DNA from: Halomonas chromatireducens
GTDB lineage: Bacteria; Pseudomonadota; Gammaproteobacteria; Pseudomonadales; Halomonadaceae
Assembly: GCF_001545155.1 (NCBI RefSeq)
Contig: NZ_CP014226.1
Coordinates: forward strand, 595,926-659,925
Length of the DNA stretch: 64,000 nt
Direction: 5' to 3'
In this document: positions 18,276-28,238 of the stretch, piece by piece
How positions within the stretch are numbered: the first letter of the stretch is position 1
How the letters are laid out: every line of letters begins with the position of its first letter
Notes under the pieces: generated by a model
Seen by the model: only the letters and a program-made list of their open reading frames with translations
Database searches by the model: none
Told to the model about the DNA's origin: nothing
Program-made: the position numbers and the translations under genes

Positions 18276-19266
18276 GCTGGCCGTTTCCGCTGGCGCCCAG
18301 GCACTGACCGTCATCTCCTTTGGCGGTGCGTCCGGTGACGCCATGCAGCAGGCCTACTACGGCCCCTTCCAGGAGAGCACGGGTGTCAATCTCACGCCGG
18401 GCGACTACAACGGTGAGCTGTCGCGCATCCGGGCCATGGTCGAGACCGGCAATGTCAGCTGGGATCTCGTGGAGATGGAGTCACCCGAGCTGGTCCGCGG
18501 CTGTTTCGAGGGGCTGTTCGAGCCCATCGACTGGGGCCGGCTTGGCCTGGGTAATGAACTGATCGACTCGGCATTCGATGAGTGCGGTGTCGGCACCTTC
18601 GTCTGGTCCACGGTGCTGGCCTACGATGCCGACGCCCTGGATACGCCGCCGACATCCTGGGCCGATTTCTGGGATGTGGAGCAGTTCCCCGGTACCCGTG
18701 GCCTGCGTCGCGGCGCCAAGTACACGCTGGAGTTCGCGCTCATGGCCGATGGCGTGCCGGCCGATGAGGTCTATGAGGTGCTCGAGTCGCCGGAAGGCGT
18801 CGACCGCGCCTTTGCCAAGCTCGACGAGATCAAGGAGCACATCCAGTGGTGGGAGGCGGGTGCACAGCCGCCCCAGTGGCTGGTTGCCGGTGACGTGGTC
18901 ATGACCTCTTCCTACAACGGCCGCATCGCCGCCGCCCAGGAAGAAGGCAGCAACCTGGAGATCGTCTGGAACGAAAGCATCTACGACCTGGATTACTGGG
19001 CCATCGTGGCGGGCAGCGAGTATGTCGACGAAGCCTACGACTTCATCATCTTCGCCAGCCAGCCTGAGAACCAGGCCGCCTACTCCAGCCTGATTCCCTA
19101 TGGCCCGGTGCATCCGGATGCCATTGCCCAGCTCGATGAAGAGCAGGCGCGGCGCATGCCAACCCATGAAGAGAACATGGAAGGTGCGCTGGCCGTGGAT
19201 ACCGCTTTCTGGGTCGACTACGGCGAGGAGCTGGAGCAGCGCTTCAACGCCTGGGCGGCGCGCTGA
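18268..19266 (+). pseudogene. PotD-like ABC substrate-binding protein, 5'-truncated
   Basis: About 330 residues of a polyamine-type (family 1, PotD/PotF-like) binding protein: LTVISFGGASGDAMQQAYYGPF at the mature start, then ETGNVSWDLVEME and RRGAKYTLEFALMADG. Before it only LAVSAGAQA remains, the end of a signal peptide; the basic and hydrophobic parts are missing. The nearest ATG (18268) has no convincing ribosome site and would give a cytoplasmic protein. The ATPase gene usual in such operons is also absent. I infer a deletion that fused this gene head to head with the gnt operon. Confidence 0.75.
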
Positions 19267-19365
19267 TCCCACGACGTCGGCAGCGGCTTACCGGCCGCTG
19301 CCCCGTTTCTTGCGGCGTGTCCCGACCCGCTGGGTCACGCCGGTCTTCATCAGTGGGAGAAGGCC

Positions 19366-20625
19366 ATGACCACGACCATTGCGGCTTCGCAGCCGCCATC
19401 CAGGCCGGCGGGTACGCTCAAGGCCCAGCTACGTCGCGCCGAGCGGCTGCGTAAGTGGAAGGCCTTCGGGCTGGTCGCACCGCTGGCGCTGTTTCTGATT
19501 GTCGTCTTTGTCATGCCCATCGGCAGCATGCTGTGGCGCAGCGTCGACAACACCGAGCTGGAATCCGTCATGCCGCTCACCACGGCCGGTTTGCAGCGAT
19601 GGGACGGTACCGGACTGCCCGATGAGTCCACCATGGCATCCTTCGCCGCAGAGCTGCGCGACTCGCGCCAGGGGGGCGGGCTGGGGCGCATCGGGCGCCG
19701 CCTCAACTATGAGGATACTCAGTACCGCAGCCTGCTGATGCGCACCTTGCGCGGCCTGCCTGCGAGCCTGGAGGGCGATGCCGATTGGACCACCACCCTT
19801 ATCGAGATCGATGAGGCCTGGGGCGAAACTGCCACCTGGCTGGGTATCCAACGCGCAGCACCGCCGACCACGGACCGCTATCTGCTGGCGTCGGTGGATC
19901 TCGAGCGCGGCGACACCGGCCAGATTCAACGTATCGGTGAAGGCGACCGTCTCTATCAGGCGGTATTCCAGCGTACCCTGGTGATCGCCGGAGGCGTCAC
20001 GCTGATCTGCCTCGCACTGGGTTTTCCGCTGGCCTACCTGCTGGCCACGCTGCCGGCGAAAACCAGTAACCTGCTGATGATACTGGTGCTATTGCCATTC
20101 TGGACATCGCTGCTGGTGCGCACAGCGGCCTGGATCATCCTGTTGCAGTCCAATGGCCTGGTGAACCAGTCACTGATGGCCACGGGCGTAATCGACTCTC
20201 CGCTACAGCTGGTGTTCAACCGCATCGGCGTCTTCTTCGCCATGGTGCATATCCTGCTGCCGTTCATGGTGCTGCCGCTGTACAGCGTGATGAAGGGCAT
20301 CTCGCCCAGCTACCAGCGCGCTGCCGTGTCGCTGGGCGCGCATCCCTTTGCCGCCTTCTGGCAGGTCTACGTTCCCCAGACGATTTCCGGCATCGCGGCA
20401 GGCACGATCCTCGTCTTCATCATGGCGCTGGGCTACTACATCACTCCGGCCCTGGTAGGCGGACCGGCAGACCAGATGGTCAGCTACTACGTGGCCTACT
20501 ACACCAACAGCACCAATAACTGGGGTATGGCAGCGGCACTTGGCAGCATCCTGCTGGTGGTAACGCTGATGCTCTACCTGGTTTACCACCGCTTGGTGAA
20601 CCGCAAGCAGATGATCCGGCACTGA
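19366..20625 (+). CDS. ABC transporter permease, PotB-like, with large insertion
   Basis: A 419-residue BPD-type permease. The first membrane segment (FGLVAPLALFLIVVFVMPIG) is at residues about 34-53. Some 140 hydrophilic residues follow before the remaining five segments, so a large periplasmic loop is predicted; classical PotB has about 280 residues. The EAA loop, contacting the ATPase, is VSLGAHPFAAFWQVYVPQT near 320. Start ATG follows AGAAGG. Co-transcribed with the next permease (18-base gap). Confidence 0.9.
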   Translation: MTTTIAASQPPSRPAGTLKAQLRRAERLRKWKAFGLVAPLALFLIVVFVMPIGSMLWRSVDNTELESVMPLTTAGLQRWDGTGLPDESTMASFAAELRDSRQGGGLGRIGRRLNYEDTQYRSLLMRTLRGLPASLEGDADWTTTLIEIDEAWGETATWLGIQRAAPPTTDRYLLASVDLERGDTGQIQRIGEGDRLYQAVFQRTLVIAGGVTLICLALGFPLAYLLATLPAKTSNLLMILVLLPFWTSLLVRTAAWIILLQSNGLVNQSLMATGVIDSPLQLVFNRIGVFFAMVHILLPFMVLPLYSVMKGISPSYQRAAVSLGAHPFAAFWQVYVPQTISGIAAGTILVFIMALGYYITPALVGGPADQMVSYYVAYYTNSTNNWGMAAALGSILLVVTLMLYLVYHRLVNRKQMIRH

Positions 20626-20643
20626 CCGCTCAGGAGAAGAATA

Positions 20644-21471
20644 ATGGCTCTGCCTCCCTATGCATCGCCGATAGAAAAGGTCTGGTTCTGGGTCTTCCGC
20701 GGATTCTGCGGTCTGGTCCTGCTGTTTCTGATCACCCCGGTGCTGGTGATCATTCCGCTATCGTTCAGCAGCAGCTCTTTCCTGACCTATCCACTGCCGG
20801 GGTTCTCGCTGCGATGGTATGCGGCCATCTTCGATACATCCGGCCCATGGATGGGGGCGCTGAAGAACAGCCTGATCGTGGCGCCACTGGCGACCCTGCT
20901 GGCGATGACCTTCGGCACCCTGGCCGCGGTAGGGCTCAATCGGGCCGATTTTCCCGGCAAGGGGCTGATCATTGCGCTGTTGATCTCGCCCATGGTGGTG
21001 CCGCTGGTGATCGTCGCCGTGGGCATGTACTTCTTCTTCGCCCAGGTGGGCCTGCTCAACTCCTATGCCGGCCTGGTCCTGGCTCATACCGTGCTGGGGG
21101 TGCCCTTCGTCGTGATTACCGTGAACGCCACCCTGCAGGGATTCGACTTCAATCAGGTGCGGGCCGGCGCCAGTCTCGGTGCCAACCCGCTGCGGGTCTT
21201 CTTCACCATCATCCTGCCGCAGATCGTCCCCGGGGTGGTCTCCGGCGGCCTGTTCGCCTTTGCCACCTCGTTCGATGAGGTAGTGGTGGCGCTGTTCATC
21301 GCCAGCCCCACCGAGCGCACGCTGCCGATCCAGATGTTCTCTGGTATTCGCGAGAACATCAGCCCGGCCATCGCCGCCATGGCCACCATCCTGATCCTGA
21401 TGTCGACCCTGCTGCTGGTGACCATGGAACTGCTGAGACGGCGCAGCGAGCGGTTGAAAGGGGCAATCTGA
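20644..21471 (+). CDS. ABC transporter permease, PotC-like
   Basis: A 275-residue BPD-type permease with six predicted membrane segments and the EAA loop ASLGANPLRVFFTIILPQI near residue 177. AGGAGAAG precedes the ATG. It forms a heterodimer with the upstream PotB-like protein. The importer lacks an ATPase gene in the window and its binding protein is truncated, so the system is probably inactive unless complemented from elsewhere. Substrate class polyamine or similar cation, by family only. Confidence 0.92.
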   Translation: MALPPYASPIEKVWFWVFRGFCGLVLLFLITPVLVIIPLSFSSSSFLTYPLPGFSLRWYAAIFDTSGPWMGALKNSLIVAPLATLLAMTFGTLAAVGLNRADFPGKGLIIALLISPMVVPLVIVAVGMYFFFAQVGLLNSYAGLVLAHTVLGVPFVVITVNATLQGFDFNQVRAGASLGANPLRVFFTIILPQIVPGVVSGGLFAFATSFDEVVVALFIASPTERTLPIQMFSGIRENISPAIAAMATILILMSTLLLVTMELLRRRSERLKGAI

Positions 21472-21505
21472 ACAGCGCGCCTATAATTTTGTTGTGGCAC
21501 CTCTG

Positions 21506-21525
21506 CGCCCCGCCTTCGCGGGGCG
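21506..21525 (+). terminator. Hairpin after the ABC permease genes
   Basis: Perfect 8-bp GC stem (21506-21513 with 21518-21525) with a CTTC loop, 34 bases after the permease stop. No long T run follows, so termination strength is uncertain. Confidence 0.6.
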
Positions 21526-21665
21526 TATCGCGTTTGGAGCCTATGTGCAGCGACGCATGTACTGAAGACGACAGGGAAGCTGGCAAGGTAAGCTATGGCG
21601 GCAGGTGGACTGGCGATGCCGGCCGGGCCGCTGGTTGGATTCTCGGCTTCACGACTTAAGGGGTC

Positions 21666-22823
21666 ATGGTGAAAGACTTTCTGATTATCGGTGGAGGCGT
21701 CATCGGCATGATGACCGCCTGGCAGCTGGCTGCTGCCGGGCATACCGTCACCCTGGTGGAGCGAGGAAAGTGCGGGCAGGAAGCGTCATGGTCCGGGGGA
21801 GGTATCGTCTCGCCCCTCTACCCCTGGCGCTACAGCGAGCCGGTCTCCAACCTGGCGCAGCAGGCCGGGGACGAGTACGCCGCGCTGACGGCACAGCTGT
21901 TGGAGGCGACGGGTATCGATGCCGAGTATCGCCAGAAGGGGCTGCTCTACCTGCGGGTCGACGATGGCGACAGGGCATTCGAGTGGGCGAAACGTGCCAA
22001 CAAGCCGCTTGAGGCTGTCGATGCGGCATTCATCTACCGGAAGGAGCCCTGGTTGGCGGCAGGCCTGCCCAGTGGCCTTTGGATGCCGACCCTGGGCAGT
22101 GTCCGCAACCCACGGCTCTGTCAGGCACTGCGAGCCCATCTCATGACGTTGCCCGGCGTTACCCTGCATGAGGGGGCATCGGTCGAAGCACTGTGCATGG
22201 AAGAAGGGCGTGTCACAGGGGCGGTTACCTCCCAGGGACGTATCACGGGAGGGCAGGTGATTGTGTGCGGCGGTGCCTGGAGCGGGGTCCTGCTGGGTAG
22301 CATCGGGGTCGCGCTACCTGTGCGCCCCGTGAAGGGCCAGATGATGCTGTTCCGCACGCCGCCGATGCCCGGAGGCAGGCAGCTGCTGGAGCGCGTGGTG
22401 CTCGCCGATGGACGCTATCTGATTCCGCGAGCCGACGGCCGTGTGCTTGTCGGCTCGACCCTGGAGCAGGTGGATTTCGACAAACGCCCCACCGAGGCGG
22501 CGCGGGACTCGCTGCGACAGAGCGCCATTGCCATGTTGCCGGCACTGGCCGAGTGCGAGATCGAGCACCACTGGGCCGGGCTCCGGCCCGCGGCGCCGGA
22601 TGGCATTCCGTTCATCGGCGCGGTGCCCGGCATCGAGGGACTCCATGTCAATGCCGGGCACTATCGCAACGGTCTGGTGCTGGCGCCGGCGGCGACACGG
22701 CTGCTGGTCGACCAGCTGTTGGGTCGACCCACCCGGATCGACCCCGCGCCCTACCAGCCCTCGAAGCGCCTCCGGGAGCGGGGTTGTAGCGAAACAGAGG
22801 ATGGCGAGACTTTCTTGCTCTAG
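21666..22823 (+). CDS. FAD-dependent amine/amino acid oxidase, ThiO-like
   Basis: A 385-residue DAO-family flavoenzyme. The Rossmann motif FLIIGGGVIGMMTAWQLA at residues 5-22 binds FAD, and SWSGGGIVSPLYPW near 42 is typical of glycine oxidase/ThiO and D-amino acid dehydrogenases. The C-terminal block WAGLRPAAPDGIPFIG, then HYRNGLVLAP completes the FAD site. ThiO oxidises glycine for the thiazole of thiamine; sarcosine or D-amino acid activity is also possible. Its stop codon TAG overlaps the convergent pta stop in the palindrome CTAG. Confidence 0.88.
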   Translation: MVKDFLIIGGGVIGMMTAWQLAAAGHTVTLVERGKCGQEASWSGGGIVSPLYPWRYSEPVSNLAQQAGDEYAALTAQLLEATGIDAEYRQKGLLYLRVDDGDRAFEWAKRANKPLEAVDAAFIYRKEPWLAAGLPSGLWMPTLGSVRNPRLCQALRAHLMTLPGVTLHEGASVEALCMEEGRVTGAVTSQGRITGGQVIVCGGAWSGVLLGSIGVALPVRPVKGQMMLFRTPPMPGGRQLLERVVLADGRYLIPRADGRVLVGSTLEQVDFDKRPTEAARDSLRQSAIAMLPALAECEIEHHWAGLRPAAPDGIPFIGAVPGIEGLHVNAGHYRNGLVLAPAATRLLVDQLLGRPTRIDPAPYQPSKRLRERGCSETEDGETFLL

Positions 22824-25000
22824 GGGTTCATCCGCTGCGCTGCCTGGATCGCCGTCAAGGCGATGGTATAGACGATGTCGTCTACCAGGGCGCCTCGGGA
22901 GAGATCGTTCACCGGCTTGTTGAGGCCCTGCAGCATGGGGCCGACGCTGACCACCCGGGCGCTGCGCTGTACCGCCTTGTAGGTGGTGTTGCCGGTGTTG
23001 AGGTCGGGGAAGACGAACACCGTGGCGCGCCCGGCCACCGGTGAATCGGGCGCCTTCTGGCGGCCGACGCTCTCGATGGCGGCGGCATCGTACTGCAGCG
23101 GCCCGTCGATCAGCAGGTCCGGCGCCTGCTGGCGGGCCAGCCGGGTGGCCTCGCGCACCTTCTCCACGTCGACGCCGCTGCCCGACTCGCCGGTGGAGTA
23201 GCTGATCATGGCGACCCGGGGCTCGATACCGAAGGCCTGGGCGGAGCGGGCGCTCTGGATGGCGATCTCGGCCAGCGCCTCGGCGTCGGGGTCGGGATTG
23301 ACCGCGCAGTCGCCATAGACCACCACCTGCTCGGGCAGCAGCATGAAGAAGATCGACGATACCTGGCGGTAGTCGGGGGCGGTCTTGATCAGCTGGAAGG
23401 CCGGGCGCACCGTATTGGCGGTGGTATGGATCGCCCCCGAAACCAGGCCATCGACCTCGTCGAGCTGCAGCATCATGGTGCCCAGTACCACATTGTCCTG
23501 GAGCTGATCCTCGGCGGTCAGCGCGTTAACCTTGCCGCCGCGCCGTTCGACCATGGGCGCGATGTAGCGGACCCGTATCGATTCCGGGTCGATGATCTCC
23601 AGCCCTTCCGGCAGCTCGATGCCGCGGTTTCGCGCCACCTCCTCGACCTCTTCTCGACGTGCCAGCAGCACGCAGCGGGCGATCCCTCGCTGTTGGCAGA
23701 TGGCGGCGGCTTCCACGGTGCGCGGTTCGCTGCCTTCGGGCAGGACGATGCGTCGGTCCGCCTGCTGGGCGAGCTTGACCAGCTGGTAGCGGAAGGCCGA
23801 GGGCGAGAGCCGGCTGGCATAGCCTCGGCTCAGGTGGTCCTTCAGCCACTGCAGGTCGATGTGTTCGGCCACGAAGCGCGTCACCTGTTCGGCGCGTTCC
23901 AGGTCGTCCATGGGAATGTCATTGCCCATCCGCCCCAGGTCCTTGGCCGTGGTGAAGCTGTCGGTATCCACGGCCAGCACGGGCATGCCTGTCTTCAGGG
24001 CGGGACGGCACATCTCGATCATGTTGTCGTTGGGCATGTAGCCGTTGGTCAGCAGGACCCCGGCCATGGGCACACCGTTCATGGTGGCCAGCGCCGAGGC
24101 GAGCACGATGTCGTCACGATCGCCCGAGGTGACGATGAGGTTGCCGGGACGGAAGGCATGGAGGGCGTTGGCGGCGCTACGGGCGCAGAGACTGGTGGAG
24201 AGCACCCGGCGGTTGGCCGCATCGCCCTCACTGAGGAAGCGCGCGTTCAGGGCACGGGCCACGTCGACGACCCGCGGGGCGATCAGGGCGGCGTTATAGG
24301 GCACCACGCCGATCAGGTGGAAGCGGTCGGTGGCCAGGGCTGGCGAATAACGTCGCAGCTCGGCCAGCAGGCGCTCATCGACCTGCATGCGGCCGCCGGG
24401 AGCGAGCAGGGGCGGCGCTTCGCTGCCGGGCGGGTTGGGCATGCGCATGAGGATGCAGCCCAGGGTGCGAGCGGAGCCGATGCCGCCGAAGGCCTGGGCA
24501 TGCATGTCCAACTGCTCGGCCAGGACTCGGGGTTCGACCGTGTCACCGCTGCCCACCAGGATGATGCGGGCATTGAGGGCGTGGGCCAAGTGGGTGTTGA
24601 GCTGTGTGGCGTAGGTGCCATGAGCCGTCGGCACCACCCCTTCCACCACGATCAGTTCCGGTGCTGTTCCCGCCTGGCGCTCGATGGCCTGGTCATGCAG
24701 TTCGATCACCTGCTCCATGAGCACATCGAGCCGGTCCTGGCGCAGCAGCCGCTCCATCTCGGCCTGGGGCATGGGTGGCGGCGCCTCCAGCCCCAGGGTA
24801 CTGCTGACCAAGGCGGTGGAACGGTCGGGTCCGGGGCCGTTGAGTTCGTCCTGGCGAAACGGCTTCAGGAAGCCGGCCTTGAGGCCGATGGTGTCGAGGG
24901 CCTGCATCAGGCCCAGGCTAGCCGATGTCAGCCCGACACCCACGCTGGTCGGCACCATCAGCAGGACCTGGGGTTGCGGGCGGGCATTGCGTGGTGTCAT
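22820..25000 (-). CDS. pta: Phosphate acetyltransferase, long form
   Basis: A 726-residue Pta converting acetyl-CoA and phosphate to acetyl phosphate. It has the three-part architecture of the enterobacterial enzyme: an N-terminal BioD-like P-loop-derived domain ([20 protein letters not shown]), a DRTGG domain in the middle ([19 protein letters not shown]) and the C-terminal PTA_PTB catalytic domain from about residue 400 ([37 protein letters not shown]). The start overlaps the ackA stop by four bases (ATGA), so the order is ackA-pta with coupled translation. Confidence 0.97.
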   Translation of the reverse strand: MTPRNARPQPQVLLMVPTSVGVGLTSASLGLMQALDTIGLKAGFLKPFRQDELNGPGPDRSTALVSSTLGLEAPPPMPQAEMERLLRQDRLDVLMEQVIELHDQAIERQAGTAPELIVVEGVVPTAHGTYATQLNTHLAHALNARIILVGSGDTVEPRVLAEQLDMHAQAFGGIGSARTLGCILMRMPNPPGSEAPPLLAPGGRMQVDERLLAELRRYSPALATDRFHLIGVVPYNAALIAPRVVDVARALNARFLSEGDAANRRVLSTSLCARSAANALHAFRPGNLIVTSGDRDDIVLASALATMNGVPMAGVLLTNGYMPNDNMIEMCRPALKTGMPVLAVDTDSFTTAKDLGRMGNDIPMDDLERAEQVTRFVAEHIDLQWLKDHLSRGYASRLSPSAFRYQLVKLAQQADRRIVLPEGSEPRTVEAAAICQQRGIARCVLLARREEVEEVARNRGIELPEGLEIIDPESIRVRYIAPMVERRGGKVNALTAEDQLQDNVVLGTMMLQLDEVDGLVSGAIHTTANTVRPAFQLIKTAPDYRQVSSIFFMLLPEQVVVYGDCAVNPDPDAEALAEIAIQSARSAQAFGIEPRVAMISYSTGESGSGVDVEKVREATRLARQQAPDLLIDGPLQYDAAAIESVGRQKAPDSPVAGRATVFVFPDLNTGNTTYKAVQRSARVVSVGPMLQGLNKPVNDLSRGALVDDIVYTIALTAIQAAQRMNP

Positions 25001-26181
25001 GGGGTGGTCTCGTCCAGTAGCTGGCGGGTTTCTTTGGCGATGCGGCCCTCTTCATCGGTGGGGATGACCCAGAGGCGAGGTGCCGCCGGATGCCCCCCGT
25101 CGATGCGGCCTTCGCGTCCACGCACCGTCTGGGCGTTGACGGCACGATCCAGGCCCAGGCCGAAGTGGGGCAGATGGCTGACGACCTTTTCGCGGACCAG
25201 CGGCGAGTTCTCGCCGATGCCGCCGGTAAAGACAATACCGTCGAGGCGGGGCAGGGCGCAGGAGAGCGCTGCCAGTGATTTGGCGATGCGATAGCAGAAG
25301 ACCTCAATGGCCAGCCGGGCGTTCTCGTGCCCTTCGCTGGCGGCGATTTCCAGCTCGCGCATGTCGTTGGTCAGCCCGGAGAGACCCAGCAGGCCACTGC
25401 CGCGATTGAGGACCTCATCGATGCGCTCCAGGCTCCAGCCGAGCTGGCGTGCCAGGTGGGCGTGAAGCCCGGGATCCACGTCGCCGCTTCGGGTGCCCAT
25501 CACCAAGCCTTCGAGCGGGGTCAGGCCCATGCTGGTGTCGAGGCTGCGGCCCTCCCAGACGGCACAGGTGGAGCAGCCATTTCCCAAGTGTGCGGTCAGC
25601 CAGCCACCTTCGATGCCGCTCAGGGCATCGGCACGCTCGCTGACGTAAGCGTGGCTGGTGCCATGGAAGCCGTAGCGACGGATGCCGTGATCACGGTAGA
25701 GCGCTTCCGGCAGAGCGTAGCGGAAGGCTTGGGGTGGCAATGACTGGTGAAAGGCCGTATCGAACACGGCCACTTGCGGGAGATCGGGAAACAGCTTGCA
25801 TGTGGCCGCCACGCCTTCCAGGTTGGCGGGGTTGTGCAGCGGGGCCAGGGCGGCGGTGGCCTCGATGGCTGCTATCACTTCATCGTCGAGCCGCGCGGCC
25901 CGCGTGAAGCGCTCGCCGCCGTGAACGATGCGATGGCCAACGGCGGCGGGCCGGTGGCCCTCGAGATGCTCCAGGATGGCCTCTAGCGCCCGGGTATGAT
26001 CGGCGCCGGGCAGGGCCTTCTCGAAACGCTCGCTGCGGCTGTCGATACCCTTCAGGAAGGCGTCGCTGCTGCCCAGGCGTTCGGCAATGCCAGCGAGGCG
26101 CGGCTGGTCCGCTGCGGCGGGTATCAGCGCGTACTTGATCGAGGACGAGCCACAGTTGATGACCAGTACCGAAGCGTTCAT
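24997..26181 (-). CDS. ackA: Acetate kinase, second copy
   Basis: A 394-residue acetate kinase with [53 protein letters not shown] and [14 protein letters not shown]. It differs widely from the copy at 13353-14579, so the two are not a recent duplication. Upstream lies a repeat-like element instead of a recognisable promoter. Confidence 0.96.
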   Translation of the reverse strand: MNASVLVINCGSSSIKYALIPAAADQPRLAGIAERLGSSDAFLKGIDSRSERFEKALPGADHTRALEAILEHLEGHRPAAVGHRIVHGGERFTRAARLDDEVIAAIEATAALAPLHNPANLEGVAATCKLFPDLPQVAVFDTAFHQSLPPQAFRYALPEALYRDHGIRRYGFHGTSHAYVSERADALSGIEGGWLTAHLGNGCSTCAVWEGRSLDTSMGLTPLEGLVMGTRSGDVDPGLHAHLARQLGWSLERIDEVLNRGSGLLGLSGLTNDMRELEIAASEGHENARLAIEVFCYRIAKSLAALSCALPRLDGIVFTGGIGENSPLVREKVVSHLPHFGLGLDRAVNAQTVRGREGRIDGGHPAAPRLWVIPTDEEGRIAKETRQLLDETTP

Positions 26182-26204
26182 CGGTTCTCCCGGTGGTATG
26201 AGTT

Positions 26205-26433
26205 AGGGAAACACTGCATAAATGTCTGCGCGTGCGAATCACTGCGTTGCGCGGTGCTGGTGCGCCAGCCCGGTCGAAATCCTCACCTATACCCCATAGG
26301 CTCCGGTTGACTCTCAGCCTACGGCTTCTCGCCCCTTCGGGGCCAGCCTACGGCTGTTTGTCGCTTCGCTCGGTTCTGTGCTCCGTGCGCCTTGTGCTTC
26401 ATCCCGCTCGCCGATTTATTCAGCGCTTCATTG
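26205..26433. repeat. MITE-like non-coding element with terminal inverted repeats
   Basis: About 230 bases without a credible gene between ackA and the EamA gene. The left end reads ACACTGCATAAATGTC and the right end, on the opposite strand, AGCGCTGAATAAATCGG, forming imperfect terminal inverted repeats. The inside includes CACCTATACCCCATAGG and short self-complementary pieces such as GCCCCTTCGGGGC. The arrangement resembles dispersed non-coding repeats seen in Halomonas-type genomes, but that is recollection and copy number cannot be tested here. Confidence 0.45.
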
Positions 26434-26585
26434 GGGGGTAGCATAGACATTAGACCTTAGTCTACCATGAGATGCTTTGCAGGCTATCATTCGATTCGCT
26501 CATTGTGCATGACCAGGGAAGAATGGGCTTCTGTTGAAAACGCTGGCATGCTGACCGCCATCCTTCAAACACGGAAAAACCACTC

Positions 26586-27512
26586 ATGTCGTCATCGGCG
26601 ATGGCCGTACCCGTATTGCTGCCCCGCCATGTTGCCGTCTTGCTTCTGGCCGGTGTCGCCACGCTGTTTGCCGGTAATCATGTGGCGGCTCGCCTGGCCT
26701 TCGACGAGGGTACCGGGCTACTGCTGGCCGTACTTGTCCGCTCCGCCGTTGCGCTGGCTGTGCTTGTCATCCTGTTCATGGCCCAGGGCAAGCGCCTGGT
26801 GTTGCCGGCGGGGGCGCGACGATGGCAGCTGCTGGCGGGGCTGATGGTGGCGGTACAGAGCCTCTGCCTCTACTCGTCGGTGGCCCGCATACCGGTGGTG
26901 GTGGCGCTGTTGCTGATGAACACCTTTCCCATACAGCTGGCACTGCTGTCCTGGGCGTTGGGGGGGCCGCGTCCGACCCTGCGGGCGGCGTTGATCATGG
27001 CCGTGATCCTGGCGGGGCTGGTGGTGGTACTCGACGTGCCGACCCTGGTGGCTTCGCCCCAGGCCCTGGGAGAGGAGTGGCTGACGGGCGTGGCCTTCGG
27101 TCTCGGCGCCGCTACCGCCTTCTCCTTTGCGCTGTGGATCACCGAGCATCGCCTTGCCGAGGTGGGCAGCACCCTGCGCAGCCTGCTCACCATGCTGACG
27201 GTGCTTGTCGCCATGCTGCTGGCCGGTGCGATGAGCCTGGTGCCCGGTGGAATGGCGCTGCCGGCGAGTGCCACCGGCTGGGCGGGGCTGGTGTCACTGG
27301 CCGTACTCTACAGCGTGGCGTTTTCGGTACTCTTCATCAGCGTGCCGCGGCTGGAGATGGCCCGCAATGCGCCGGTGATGAACGTTGAACCGGTGGCCTC
27401 GCTGGTGCTGGGCTACCTGGTGCTGGGGCAGATGTTGAGCAGCATACAACTGATCGGCGGGGGGATCGTGCTGGGTGGCATCGTGCTGTTGAGTCTTTCA
27501 CGGCGTCCCTGA
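26586..27512 (+). CDS. EamA/DMT-family transporter
   Basis: A 308-residue inner-membrane protein with about ten hydrophobic segments in two EamA repeats (residues about 15-145 and 160-305), the RhaT/DMT layout. The second repeat has the usual EP-containing motif (MNVEPVASLVLGYLVLGQ). Members export amino acids or other metabolites; the substrate is not predictable. No obvious operon partner. Confidence 0.9.
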   Translation: MSSSAMAVPVLLPRHVAVLLLAGVATLFAGNHVAARLAFDEGTGLLLAVLVRSAVALAVLVILFMAQGKRLVLPAGARRWQLLAGLMVAVQSLCLYSSVARIPVVVALLLMNTFPIQLALLSWALGGPRPTLRAALIMAVILAGLVVVLDVPTLVASPQALGEEWLTGVAFGLGAATAFSFALWITEHRLAEVGSTLRSLLTMLTVLVAMLLAGAMSLVPGGMALPASATGWAGLVSLAVLYSVAFSVLFISVPRLEMARNAPVMNVEPVASLVLGYLVLGQMLSSIQLIGGGIVLGGIVLLSLSRRP

Positions 27513-27618
27513 CAAGGAGGAAGTTTTTTCAGTCGGGAAATTCACTTGCGTGATTGCCACAGTTGTACCAGACTTCCTCTGCGTGTAAGGAAACGCTGTT
27601 TCTTAATGGAGGTGCATC

Positions 27619-28119
27619 ATGAAACTGCTAGCCATTCCCGCTGCCCTATTGATCACCGGCGCCTTCGCAACCGCAGCCCAGGCCCAGTATCAGGTACCGA
27701 TGTACCCTCAAGGCTATGTCGGTGGTGATGCCATGTTCTGGGATCTCAATCCCGATGGCGCTTCGTCCACCAACTCGACGGGGCTACGCATCAGAGGTGG
27801 CGCCCAGTTCAACGAATTCTTCGCCGCAGAGGCTCACGTGGGTGCCGGCGGCTCCGACGGGGATGTCGAGCTGGACTACCTGGTGGGTGCTTATGCAAAG
27901 GGCATTGCGCCTATTTCAGAAGAGTTTCGGCTTTACGGCCTGGTGGGCATGACTGAAGTCGATTTCGATATGGACCGTGAGAACGGTTTCTCCTATGGAG
28001 CCGGCGCCGAGTTCGATGTGGCACCGAACCTGGCGGTGGGTGCTGACTACATGCGCTACCTGGACAAGTCCGACTACACCTTCGATGCGGCAAGTGTCGG
28101 TGTACGCTTCCGCTTCTGA
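27619..28119 (+). CDS. Outer membrane beta-barrel protein
   Basis: A 166-residue protein with a signal peptide (cleavage near AQA-QYQ at 22-23). Alternating hydrophobic/hydrophilic strands of an eight-stranded OmpA/OmpX-like barrel follow, ending in VGVRFRF with the terminal Phe recognised by the BAM machinery. Repeated G-A-x-F/Y patterns and a tyrosine-rich last strand support this. Monocistronic, with a strong terminator downstream. Specific role unknown. Confidence 0.82.
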   Translation: MKLLAIPAALLITGAFATAAQAQYQVPMYPQGYVGGDAMFWDLNPDGASSTNSTGLRIRGGAQFNEFFAAEAHVGAGGSDGDVELDYLVGAYAKGIAPISEEFRLYGLVGMTEVDFDMDRENGFSYGAGAEFDVAPNLAVGADYMRYLDKSDYTFDAASVGVRFRF

Positions 28120-28163
28120 TCGGACGGCATCAGCCAGGTTCCGGAGTTCATAAGCCATTTTCT

Positions 28164-28194
28164 CGCCCCTGTCGCCTGACGGGGGCGTTTTGTT
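28164..28194 (+). terminator. Rho-independent terminator
   Basis: A 10-bp stem (28164-28173 with 28178-28187, one G-T pair) with a GCCT loop, followed by TTTTGTTT. It ends the outer membrane protein gene. Confidence 0.85.
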
Positions 28195-28238
28195 TAATGG
28201 GCTCCGTGTGTTCCACAAGCTCATGGCTGTTTACAAGC

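Noticed and set aside
23426..25294. A 622-codon plus-strand frame opposite pta/ackA
   Set aside because: Gly/His/Gln-rich antisense composition and no family motif; pta and ackA on the other strand are certain.
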